DNA of 64,000 nt, taken from positions 248,001 to 312,000 of the forward strand of contig JACKBI010000006.1 of the NCBI GenBank assembly GCA_020634615.1. Direction: 5' to 3'. Position 1 is the stretch's first letter, and each line of letters begins with the position of its first letter. Positions 23,077-29,837 of this stretch are shown piece after piece. This DNA comes from Anaerolineales bacterium (GTDB lineage: Bacteria; Chloroflexota; Anaerolineae; JAAEKA01). The translations under genes and the position numbers were made by a program. A model generated the notes under the pieces. It ran no database searches and had not been told where the DNA came from. It saw only the letters and a list, made by a program, of their open reading frames with translations.

Positions 23077-24018
23077 CTAATCCAGGATGTCTGCGAATAG
23101 TGCGGTGCTGAGATAGCGTTCGCCCGACGATGGAATGATCGTGACGATGCGTTTGCCCGCGTTTTCGGGGCGGCGAGCCACCTGCAATGCAGCCCAGATC
23201 GCCGCGCCTGATGAGATGCCGACCAGAATGCCGTCGGTGACAGCAACCCGTCGCGCCGTACTCATCGCATCTTCGTTGCTGACTTTGACGATCTCGTCGA
23301 TGATGCCGGTGTTGAGCACGCCCGGCACGAAGCCGGCGCCGATGCCCTGAATCTTGTGCGGGCCAGGCTGACCGCCGCTGAGCACCGGCGAGTCGGCCGG
23401 TTCTACTGCAACCGCGACGAAATCGGGATTGCGTGCCTTGATGACCTCGGCGACGCCGGTAATGGTGCCGCCGGTGCCGATGCCAGACACAAGAATGTCC
23501 ACCTTGCCATCGGTGTCGCGCCAGATCTCTTCGGCGGTGGTGCGCCGGTGCACATCAGGATTGGCGGGGTTCTCGAACTGTTGCGGGATGAAATAGCGCG
23601 GATCGGCAGCGGCCATTTCATACGCGCGGTTGATGGCACCCTTCATGCCCTCCGTGCCGGGTGTCAGGATCAGCGCGGCGCCATAGGCGCGCAGCAGCTT
23701 GCGCCGCTCCAGGCTCATGGTGTCAGGCATCACCAGCGCGCAGCGATAGCCTTTGGCGGCCGCGACGAAGGCCAGACCGATACCAGTATTGCCGCTGGTC
23801 GGCTCGAGGATAATCGTATCCGGCCCAAGCTTGCCGGCTGCTTCGGCTGCTTCGATCATGCTCAGACCGATGCGATCTTTGACACTGCTGGCGGGGTTGA
23901 AGAACTCCAGTTTGAGCAGTATCTCTGCCACCGCGCCTTCCGCCTCGGCGAGCCGGTTGAGCCGTACCAGAGGCGTGTTACCAACCAGCTCGGTGATGTT
24001 GTTTGCGATATGTGTCAT
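23077..24018 (-). CDS. cysK: Cysteine synthase A (O-acetylserine sulfhydrylase)
   Basis: A 313-aa PLP enzyme. ITELVGNTPLVRLNRL is the typical N-terminus. The PLP lysine is in NPASSVKDRIG (about residue 46), the substrate loop is EPTSGNTGIGLAF, and the phosphate-binding loop is SGIGTGGTITGVAEV. VGISSGAA closes the active site. It makes cysteine from O-acetylserine and sulfide and can bind the CysE C-terminus. The start lies three bases after the thioredoxin-like gene stop, so the genes are cotranscribed. Confidence 0.96.
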   Translation of the reverse strand: MTHIANNITELVGNTPLVRLNRLAEAEGAVAEILLKLEFFNPASSVKDRIGLSMIEAAEAAGKLGPDTIILEPTSGNTGIGLAFVAAAKGYRCALVMPDTMSLERRKLLRAYGAALILTPGTEGMKGAINRAYEMAAADPRYFIPQQFENPANPDVHRRTTAEEIWRDTDGKVDILVSGIGTGGTITGVAEVIKARNPDFVAVAVEPADSPVLSGGQPGPHKIQGIGAGFVPGVLNTGIIDEIVKVSNEDAMSTARRVAVTDGILVGISSGAAIWAALQVARRPENAGKRIVTIIPSSGERYLSTALFADILD

Positions 24019-24021
24019 TGT

Positions 24022-24465
24022 CTATTTCCTTGCGGGTCGGCTCGCTGTCGGTGTCTCAGCTTTCTTGAGCTGCGCCAGCAAGCGGTCGGGTGTTGCCAGG
24101 CCGTGATTGACGGCCACCGGGTGGCCCTGGCGGTCGAGCACCACGGTGGTCGGCACGGTCATCACGTGATAGAAGTCGGCCAGCTCGTGCTGATCGACGG
24201 CGTCCAGTTTTACCAGGTTCATGTCCTGGCGGTGCGCCTGTACCTGTGCCAGGGCGGGCGCCTGTTGCAAGCGGCACTGTGCGCAGGTCGCAGTGGTGAA
24301 GTAGAGCACCGTGGGCTGACCGCCTGGGGTCAGCGCTGCCAGTTGCTCAGGCAGATGCACTCGCCCCAGCTGCTGAAGTTGATGTGCGGTGTACAGCCGC
24401 CATAACGCCACCCCCGCCAGCAGGGTCAACGCAAAGACGAGCAGGCCAATGGATCGTTCCAGCAT
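24022..24465 (-). CDS. Membrane-anchored thioredoxin-like protein
   Basis: A 147-aa protein starting at ATG 24465, six bases after the DUF4395 stop. One N-terminal hydrophobic helix (SIGLLVFALTLLAGVALW) is followed by a thioredoxin fold with the redox pair in LYFTTATCAQCRLQQAP (C-A-Q-C, about residues 75-78). The cis-proline stretch VMTVPTTVVLDRQG follows. The domain would face outside the membrane if the helix is a signal anchor. Its tight spacing with DUF4395 and cysK supports a role in sulfur or thiol redox handling; the partner is unknown. Confidence 0.85.
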   Translation of the reverse strand: MLERSIGLLVFALTLLAGVALWRLYTAHQLQQLGRVHLPEQLAALTPGGQPTVLYFTTATCAQCRLQQAPALAQVQAHRQDMNLVKLDAVDQHELADFYHVMTVPTTVVLDRQGHPVAVNHGLATPDRLLAQLKKAETPTASRPARK

Positions 24466-24470
24466 CGCAG

Positions 24471-24935
24471 CTACGCTCCCTGTGTCGCCCGCCACCAGGG
24501 CAGGTCAGCATGAATACCGCGGCGGGCGAGCTGGTAATACATGAAGCAGCCCAGGCAGAACCCCAGGAACAGATTAACCGCGGCCAGCGCGACGACAATG
24601 CCAGTCAGCAGCCAGCCAAGCGGGCCCGCGCCGGCAAAAAGGGCCAGGCTGCTCAGGGTCAGGAAGAGTGCGCCAACGCCCTGCGCGAACAGGTGTGGCT
24701 TGGGATCGTCAGCTTTGGGCGCAGGTCGAACCACATGCAGCGGCTTCAGGACATGCTTGTAAAACAACTTGAAGAGGCCGGCGCGCGGCACAAGGGTGCC
24801 GACCCACATTACCACGCCGACGAAAACCACCAGCCACGGCTGGTTGAGCAGAAACGCCAGCGCCAGCAAGGCAATGATCGATGCCTGGTTGACCCGCAGG
24901 GCGCTGTAATCGACGACAGAAGACTGATTTGTCAT
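24471..24935 (-). CDS. DUF4395 membrane protein
   Basis: A 154-aa protein from ATG 24935 (GAGG upstream). It has four hydrophobic helices and two conserved features of DUF4395: the N-terminal VDYSALRVNQASIIALLALA and the membrane motif GFCLGCFMYY with two cysteines. DUF4395 proteins are commonly encoded beside thioredoxin-like proteins, as here, and the cysteine pair suggests thiol transfer or exchange across the membrane. The exact role is undescribed. Confidence 0.8.
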   Translation of the reverse strand: MTNQSSVVDYSALRVNQASIIALLALAFLLNQPWLVVFVGVVMWVGTLVPRAGLFKLFYKHVLKPLHVVRPAPKADDPKPHLFAQGVGALFLTLSSLALFAGAGPLGWLLTGIVVALAAVNLFLGFCLGCFMYYQLARRGIHADLPWWRATQGA

Positions 24936-25010
24936 GGTTGTTACCTCGTGTTGCATGCGATCGCGTCGCGGTTGTTGGGACCGGTTACGAACCGGACGAT
25001 TACCTGCGCA

Positions 25011-25322
25011 TTACACCGTCCCGATGATCGCCCACACCGGTTCGATTGCGACGATCGCGTCGCGGTCGAGTGTGCCGTAGAGGTGCGGGAAGACGCCATC
25101 GGGCGTCTCGTCAAAACGTAGCGGCGCGCTGAGCAACGATTCGTCGATCACCAGCACAGCCAGATCTGGCACATCAGGGTACAGATTGGCAGCCACCCAC
25201 GCGACTTGCGCCGGTGTCGCGCTCAGGTGAATGAATCCTTCGTCCACCAAACTGGCGGCGAAATACGGCTCATCGGCCGGCTGGCTGTCGAAATCAGAAC
25301 GTGAAATGAGGTGATAGAGCAT
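25011..25322 (-). CDS. DUF952 family protein
   Basis: A 103-aa soluble protein from ATG 25322: MLYHLISRSDFDSQPADEPY, then VDEGFIHLSATPAQVAWVAN-like text and FPHLYGTLDRDAIVAIEPVW. The Y-H-L, D-E-G-F-I-H-x-S and F-P-H-L-Y-G landmarks identify DUF952, related in fold to ADP-ribosyl-handling enzymes of the KptA/PARP type, with an unknown reaction. It lies between the DUF4395 and CysM genes and may be a passenger of the sulfur cluster. Confidence 0.85.
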   Translation of the reverse strand: MLYHLISRSDFDSQPADEPYFAASLVDEGFIHLSATPAQVAWVAANLYPDVPDLAVLVIDESLLSAPLRFDETPDGVFPHLYGTLDRDAIVAIEPVWAIIGTV

Positions 25323-25333
25323 AGGTCTTCCAG

Positions 25334-25439
25334 ATGACAGGGTGACAAGGTGACTGGGTGACAAGGTGTACGTAGAAGGTGGCAGGTGGTCTGTAAGGAG
25401 GGCTTTCCCTCCTTTCCTTCCTTTCCCTCTCCGCTCTCC
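25334..25439. repeat. GGTGACA tandem block followed by purine/pyrimidine repeat, copy 2
   Basis: Bases 25334-25368 contain four close repeats of an 8-9 base unit (GGGTGACA, AGGTGACT). Bases 25396-25439 are a pyrimidine tract (TTTCCCTCCTTTCCTTCC) with a short purine arm (AAGGAGGG). Together they fill the gap between the DUF952 and cysM genes. Two repeat families seem to have inserted side by side. Confidence 0.7.
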
Positions 25440-26399
25440 TCAGTCAAAAAGTCCCAGGCTGACATACTTCGCGCCGCCGTCGGGCAGCACGGTGACGACG
25501 ACGCCATGATCCAGTTCGCGCGCGATCTGCAATGCACCTGTGACAGCCGCGCCAGCACTGAAACCGACGAACAGCCCGTGCTTGCGCGCCAGTTGGCGGG
25601 TCATCTCCCAGGCATCCTCGGCGTCAACCGGCAAGTGGCGGTCGGGCAGCCCTGGATCGTAGATGCCAGGCACCAGCGAGGTCGGCAGGTGCTTCAACCC
25701 CTCGATGACTTGCATCTCGTCGGACGGCTGCAAGGCCACCAACTGGATCGCCGGATTGTGCTGCTTCAGCCGTCGTCCCACACCGGTGAACGTGCCGGTG
25801 GTACCAAGGCCGGCCACGAAATGCGTTACCCGTCCACCGGTTTGGTGCAATATCTCAGGCCCGGTGGTGTCGAAGTGGGCGCGCCAGTTGCTTTCGTTGT
25901 TGTATTGGTCGGGATAGAAGTAGCGCTGCGGCTCGGCAGCCACGATTGAGCGTGCCAGCCGGATCGCTCCATCCGATCCTTCCAGCGGGTCGCTCTCGAT
26001 GATCTGCGCACCGTAGGCACGCGCCAGTGCCTTGCGCTCGCGGGTCACGTTGGCCGGCATCACCAGGTGGACAGTGTAACCCTTAGCCGCGCCGATCATT
26101 GCGTAGCCAATGCCGGTATTGCCGCTGGTGGCGTCGAGGAGCGTGCGGCCGGGTGTCAACTGGCCGCTGCGCTCAGCGTCCTCGATGATCCGCAGCGCCG
26201 CGCGATCCTTGACTGAGCCGCCGGGGTTGAACCACTCCGCTTTGGCGAAAAGCTGCACATCGGACCGCCCTACCAGCCCGCTCAAGTCCAGCAGCGGCGT
26301 GTTGCCGATCTGTTCCAGGATCGAACCGGTTTGCTGAGCACGCTCCGGCGCGACGGCCCAAATCATGTTTTTGCTGCGGGTGAATATCGTTACAGTCAT
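25440..26399 (-). CDS. cysM: Cysteine synthase, CysM type
   Basis: A 319-aa fold-type II PLP enzyme. The PLP lysine is in NPGGSVKDRAALRI, the substrate loop is LLDATSGNTGIGYAM and the phosphate loop is GLGTTGTFTGVGRRL. The protein is clearly diverged from the CysK of this cluster. Next to a CysO-like carrier and an E1-rhodanese protein it is best read as the CysM that takes sulfur from a protein thiocarboxylate, as in Mycobacterium; the sequence alone does not prove the O-phosphoserine preference. ATG 26399 is the outermost start; a start 11 codons later is possible. Confidence 0.88.
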   Translation of the reverse strand: MTVTIFTRSKNMIWAVAPERAQQTGSILEQIGNTPLLDLSGLVGRSDVQLFAKAEWFNPGGSVKDRAALRIIEDAERSGQLTPGRTLLDATSGNTGIGYAMIGAAKGYTVHLVMPANVTRERKALARAYGAQIIESDPLEGSDGAIRLARSIVAAEPQRYFYPDQYNNESNWRAHFDTTGPEILHQTGGRVTHFVAGLGTTGTFTGVGRRLKQHNPAIQLVALQPSDEMQVIEGLKHLPTSLVPGIYDPGLPDRHLPVDAEDAWEMTRQLARKHGLFVGFSAGAAVTGALQIARELDHGVVVTVLPDGGAKYVSLGLFD

Positions 26400-26443
26400 A
26401 CTCGTCTCACAATCCCTGGTCGTAACCGTTCAGGCTGGGTCAG

Positions 26444-26538
26444 AGAAACCGGGTTTTTCGGTAGAAACGGCCAACATGGCCGCTAACATCGTGTCTGCAA
26501 GCCAAGAATCGTTGCTGCACGACAAAAACCCGGTTTCT
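26444..26538. repeat. AGAAACCGGGTTTTT inverted-repeat element
   Basis: AGAAACCGGGTTTTT (26444-26458) and its exact complement AAAAACCCGGTTTCT (26524-26538) are 65 bases apart. The pair lies between the activating-enzyme gene and cysM. The same motif is common as a dispersed repeat in filamentous bacteria (from memory). Confidence 0.7.
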
Positions 26539-26570
26539 GATCGGTCAGATAAATCGCTACGTCGACTCTG

Positions 26571-26600
26571 CGAAATTCGGATAATTCGTGTTATTCGCGG
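26571..26600. repeat. ATTCGTGTTATTCGCGG-type dispersed repeat
   Basis: The segment CGAAATTCGG then ATAATTCGTGTTATTCGCGG resembles 29665-29680 (TTCGTGTATTTCGCGG), a second short repeat type in intergenic positions of this window. Confidence 0.4.
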
Positions 26601-26612
26601 CAAGAGCCTTGC

Positions 26613-27809
26613 TCATTCGCGCGCCGGCATGCCGCAGAACTGCTCGTAATCGATCAGCTCGGTGACGCTGGGATGCTCACCGCACAGCGGGCAGGCGGGG
26701 TCGCGGCGGACGTTCAATGTGCGGAAGGTCATGTCCATCGCATCGAACATCAGCAGACGACCGATCAGCGGATCGCCCTTGCGCAGAACCAGCTTGATGG
26801 CCTCCACGGCCTGGATCGAGCCGACGATGCCCGGCAGCACGCCCAGCACGCCTGCCTCAGCGCAGCTAGGCACCTCGCCAGGCGGCGGCGGGTCGGGGTA
26901 CAGGCAGCGATAGCACGGTCCCTGGACAATACCCTCTTCCGGCGAACCGGGGTGGTAGACCGTCACCTGGCCTTCGAACATGAAAATACTGCCATCCACC
27001 AGCGGTTTGCGCAGGAAGTGACAGGCGTCGTTGACCAGATAGCGGGTCGGGAAGTTGTCTGACCCGTTGAGGACGATGTCATAGTCGCGGATGATATCCA
27101 GCGCGTTGGCGCTAGTGATCGGCTCGCGGTAGGGCACGACCGTCACGTCGGGATTGAGGTCCTTGAGGCGCGCGACGGCCGACTCGACCTTGGGCTTGCC
27201 GATCCAGCTTTCGCTGTGCAGGATCTGGCGCTGCAAGTTGCTGAGGTCCACGTCGTCGAAATCGACGATGCCCAGCGTGCCGACGCCCGCGGCAGCCAGA
27301 TACAGCGCGGCCGGCGAGCCAAGGCCGCCCGCGCCGATCAGCAGCACCCTGGCGGCCAGCAGCTCAAGCTGGCCCTCTTCGCCAACATCTGGCAGCAGCG
27401 TATGGCGGCTGTAGCGGACTTTCTGGTCGCCGGTCAGCATCTTCGGCACCTTGACGGGCAGGCCGGCGCTTTTCCAGCCGCCGAAGCCGCCAATCAGCGA
27501 CTCGACATGCTCGTAGCCCATCTCCTTCACATTGCGGGCTGCCAGCACTGAGCGCACGCCACCGGCGCAATATAGGACGATAGGCGTCTCGCGGTCGAAG
27601 GCATACTGTTCGATGCGCAGCTCCAGAAAACCGCGCGGGATGAATACGGCGCCCGGCACATGCCCTTGCTCGAATTCGTCGCGCTCGCGGATGTCCACCA
27701 CCAGCGGCTTGACGCCGTTGCGCAGCCGTTCGTTGAGCGCCTGGGGCGTAGTCTCGATGATCTGGCTCTTGGCCAGGGCTACCAACTGGTCACGATTCAG
27801 TGGAGTCAT
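26613..27809 (-). CDS. Rhodanese-E1 fusion, MoeZ/MoeB/ThiF-type sulfur carrier activating enzyme
   Basis: A 398-aa protein from ATG 27809 (AGGAGG nine bases upstream). The N-terminal rhodanese domain (residues about 25-120) has the persulfide Cys in VLYCAGGVRS. The E1 domain follows, with the ATP loop LLIGAGGLGSPAALYLA, the DFDDVDLSNLQRQILH stretch, zinc cysteines CYRC and CPLC, and VPSCAEAGVLGVLPG. It should adenylate the C-terminal Gly of the small carrier encoded just upstream and pass sulfur to it. The domain order is reversed relative to common MoeZ proteins, where rhodanese is C-terminal. Confidence 0.92.
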   Translation of the reverse strand: MTPLNRDQLVALAKSQIIETTPQALNERLRNGVKPLVVDIRERDEFEQGHVPGAVFIPRGFLELRIEQYAFDRETPIVLYCAGGVRSVLAARNVKEMGYEHVESLIGGFGGWKSAGLPVKVPKMLTGDQKVRYSRHTLLPDVGEEGQLELLAARVLLIGAGGLGSPAALYLAAAGVGTLGIVDFDDVDLSNLQRQILHSESWIGKPKVESAVARLKDLNPDVTVVPYREPITSANALDIIRDYDIVLNGSDNFPTRYLVNDACHFLRKPLVDGSIFMFEGQVTVYHPGSPEEGIVQGPCYRCLYPDPPPPGEVPSCAEAGVLGVLPGIVGSIQAVEAIKLVLRKGDPLIGRLLMFDAMDMTFRTLNVRRDPACPLCGEHPSVTELIDYEQFCGMPARE

Positions 27810-27826
27810 AACTGGCACCTCCTGCC

Positions 27827-28102
27827 TTAGCACCCGCCGGCCATGGCCGGGACGATGCTGACGCGGTCGCCGGCCGATACCGGGGTGTTTGCGCCCTGTA
27901 ATGTGCGTATCTCATCGTCGTTCACGAAGACGTTGATGAAGCGTTTGATGTCGCCGTTTTGATCGAGCAGCCGCTCGCCCATGCCGGGATACGTATCGTC
28001 CAAATTGACGATGACTTGACCGACGGTGTCGCCGGAAATTTCCACCCTGGACTGGTTGGCTGTCAGGCGGCGCAAGGGGGTCGGAATGAGAACGGTAGTC
28101 AT
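27827..28102 (-). CDS. MoaD/ThiS/CysO-like sulfur carrier ending in Gly-Gly-Cys
   Basis: A 91-aa ubiquitin-fold protein. The start is TTVLIPTPLRRLTANQSRV, the middle has FINVFVNDDEIRTLQGA, and the end is VSAGDRVSIVPAMAGGC. The CysO/MoaD pattern (V-x-I-x-P-A-x-A-G-G) is clear, but one Cys codon (TGC) stands between the Gly-Gly pair and the TAA stop. Active carriers end in Gly-Gly, so this product would need removal of the Cys, or it mimics the CysO-cysteine adduct of the CysM reaction. The gene lies 17 bases upstream of the E1-rhodanese gene and is the first of the leftward sulfur cluster. Confidence 0.88.
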   Translation of the reverse strand: MTTVLIPTPLRRLTANQSRVEISGDTVGQVIVNLDDTYPGMGERLLDQNGDIKRFINVFVNDDEIRTLQGANTPVSAGDRVSIVPAMAGGC

Positions 28103-28140
28103 TGTGTTTTGACCTTTCTTTTGTATCGTCGCAATAGCGC

Positions 28141-28201
28141 GGGCCGCTGTGGCTGGTCTCCGACCGAGCCACCGGCGGTTCGGTCAGAGACCGGCCGCAG
28201 C
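28141..28201. repeat. Palindromic repeat upstream of the sulfur carrier gene
   Basis: GCTGTGGCTGGTCTC and GACCGA on the left face TCGGTC and GAGACCGGCCGCAGC on the right around ACCGGCGG. The arms are imperfect but long (about 24 pairs). It lies 40 bases upstream of the carrier start and may act as a leader hairpin or be a dispersed palindrome. Confidence 0.55.
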
Positions 28202-28204
28202 GAA

Positions 28205-28500
28205 TGGTTTCCAAACAAAAAGCTCATCGCCGGTGGATACACCGTGCAATGAGCCTGTCAGCAAGTTTCCTAGCAGGTGCGCTGAGGAGAGACTCCTCCA
28301 AGGCACCCTGTCGCTATGAAATTGTAGTCAATGATATGAACATCATTTCTGGCCGGTCTCACCGCACGCGCATCGAGAGGCGAGAGTCACCGGCAAGCAT
28401 TGCCGGCACTCCCGCTAACGACAGGAGCAAGTGAGGCAGATGGACTTCAGAAATGATGTTGGCATACAAGTGTTACCTCTTGCAGAGGTGACGAGAGTTT
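28205..28500 (-). promoter_or_regulatory. Possible structured leader between the sulfur cluster and the CDF gene
   Basis: The 561-base gap 28103-28663 has no supported gene but several stems: GCTCAT/ATGAGC enclosing CGGTG-GATA-CACCG (about 28214-28256), AGGAG-AGA-CTCCT (about 28283-28297), CCGGCAA-GCA-TTGCCGG (about 28393), the pair AACATCATTTCT (28339-28350) with AGAAATGATGTT (28449-28460), and ACCTCT-TGC-AGAGGT (about 28474). No riboswitch consensus I know fits. The strand is set only by the adjacent sulfur operon. Confidence 0.3.
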
Positions 28501-28663
28501 ACCTAATAAGCAGCCGCTTGTCAAGTAACCGCGAATACGCTTGCGCCCAGATGGTTGTCATCTGGAGAAGAAGCGATGGCGTTGTGGTACAATGCACATG
28601 CTGTCAGCACTATCTGTTTTCCAGTACTTCTCAGTTTACGTTCTTTGAGTCCGAGGTTTCCTG

Positions 28664-29575
28664 ATGTCGCTTACCCGTCGAGTCGCACTTCTTTCCGTGG
28701 CGGCGAGCCTTGTTACGCTGCTGCTGAAGTTCGGCGCCTATTTTCTCACCAACTCCGTGGGTTTGCTCTCCGACGCTGCCGAGTCAGGCGTCAACCTGAC
28801 CGCGGCGCTGATTGCGTTTGCCGCGATCACCATCGCTGACCGGCCCGCGGACGACAACCACTCATATGGCCACGACAAGGCCGAGTACTTTTCCAGCGGC
28901 GCCGAGGGCGCGCTGATCCTGGTGGCCGCAGTTACCATTCTGTACGCGGCTGGCCAGCGCATTTTCAATCCTGTACCCGTGGAAAATATCGGCATTGGTG
29001 CGTTGGTGGCCGGTATAGCATCCGCCATCAACTTCGGCGTGTCGCGTATCATGCTGCGGGTGTCAAAGCAGCACGACAGCATCGCGCTGGAGGCTGATGC
29101 CCATCACTTGATGACCGATGTCTGGACGTCTGTGGGTGTCATCGGCGGTGTGATTCTGGTGGGACTGACGGGCTGGGCACTGCTCGATCCGCTGTTGGCA
29201 ATCGCCGTCGGAGTCAACATCATCTGGATGGGGGTCAAGCTGATTCGCCGCTCCACCCAGGGGTTGATGGATCAGTCGCTGCCGGCGCCGGAGGTCGAAG
29301 TCGTGCGCAAGGCTGTGGAAACGACGGCGGGAGCAGCGACGCCTTACCATGCGTTGCGGACGCGCAAGTCAGGCTCGCGGCGCTTCATCGACATGCATCT
29401 GTTGCTTCCGGGCCGCACTACCGTTCAAGAGTCGCACGACCTGGTGACTGAGATCGAGGCGTCAATTCAGGAGCAACTGGCCAACACCTTTATCACCATC
29501 CATGTTGAGCCGGTGGAAGACAACCTGTCCTGGGATGGTGACCAGATCGGGGGCGTAGCCAACGAAGTCAAGTGA
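28664..29575 (+). CDS. Cation diffusion facilitator (CDF) family metal exporter
   Basis: A 303-aa protein with six predicted membrane helices and a C-terminal cytoplasmic ferredoxin-like domain. Helix 2 carries VGLLSDAAESGVNL and helix 5 EADAHHLMTDVWTSVGV, the H-x-x-x-D half of the membrane metal site; NHSYGHDKAEYFS is the conserved cytosolic loop. The family exports Zn, Fe, Mn, Co or Ni by proton exchange. The helix-2 motif D-x-x-E-x-x-x-N differs from the Zn-type H/D-x-x-x-D, so the metal is not fixed. A TACAAT hexamer at 28588-28593 may be its -10. No regulator is adjacent. Confidence 0.9.
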   Translation: MSLTRRVALLSVAASLVTLLLKFGAYFLTNSVGLLSDAAESGVNLTAALIAFAAITIADRPADDNHSYGHDKAEYFSSGAEGALILVAAVTILYAAGQRIFNPVPVENIGIGALVAGIASAINFGVSRIMLRVSKQHDSIALEADAHHLMTDVWTSVGVIGGVILVGLTGWALLDPLLAIAVGVNIIWMGVKLIRRSTQGLMDQSLPAPEVEVVRKAVETTAGAATPYHALRTRKSGSRRFIDMHLLLPGRTTVQESHDLVTEIEASIQEQLANTFITIHVEPVEDNLSWDGDQIGGVANEVK

Positions 29576-29589
29576 GGACGCTCGGCTAC

Positions 29590-29709
29590 GGGCTTCTGGA
29601 TCACGGATGCGCGAAGATCGCGCAGTCGGAAGGCTACTGCGCCAGGTGGTCACGTCATCTGCCTTTCGTGTATTTCGCGGTCCTCCGCGCATCTGTGATC
29701 CAGAAGCCC
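29590..29709. repeat. Inverted-repeat element with 24-bp arms
   Basis: GGGCTTCTGGATCAC at 29590 begins a 24-base arm that pairs with 29686-29709 (ending GTGATCCAGAAGCCC) with a single mismatch and a 72-base spacer. It lies just after the CDF stop. A TTCGTGTATTTCGCGG tract inside resembles the repeat at 26571-26600. Confidence 0.7.
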
Positions 29710-29743
29710 TCTGCTTAACCTGTTTCGAACACACCCAATAGAA

Positions 29744-29775
29744 AACCGCCCTCTGTCGTTCGACAGAGGGCGGTT
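29744..29775. terminator. Bidirectional terminator hairpin between CDF and binding-protein genes
   Basis: AACCGCCCTCTGTCG (29744-29758) and its exact complement (29761-29775) form a very stable stem with a small GTTC loop. A-rich sequence precedes it and TTCTTTA follows it, so it can end transcripts from both convergent genes. Confidence 0.85.
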
Positions 29776-29837
29776 CTTTATGACTCAGAGGAAGGGTAAA
29801 GGCGGATATTTCTGACCTGCCTCAACCCGATCTGAGA

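Noticed and set aside
28205..28500. Leader stems tested by eye against SAM, TPP, T-box, cobalamin and NiCo riboswitches
   Set aside because: None of the invariant core sequences of these classes is present on either strand.
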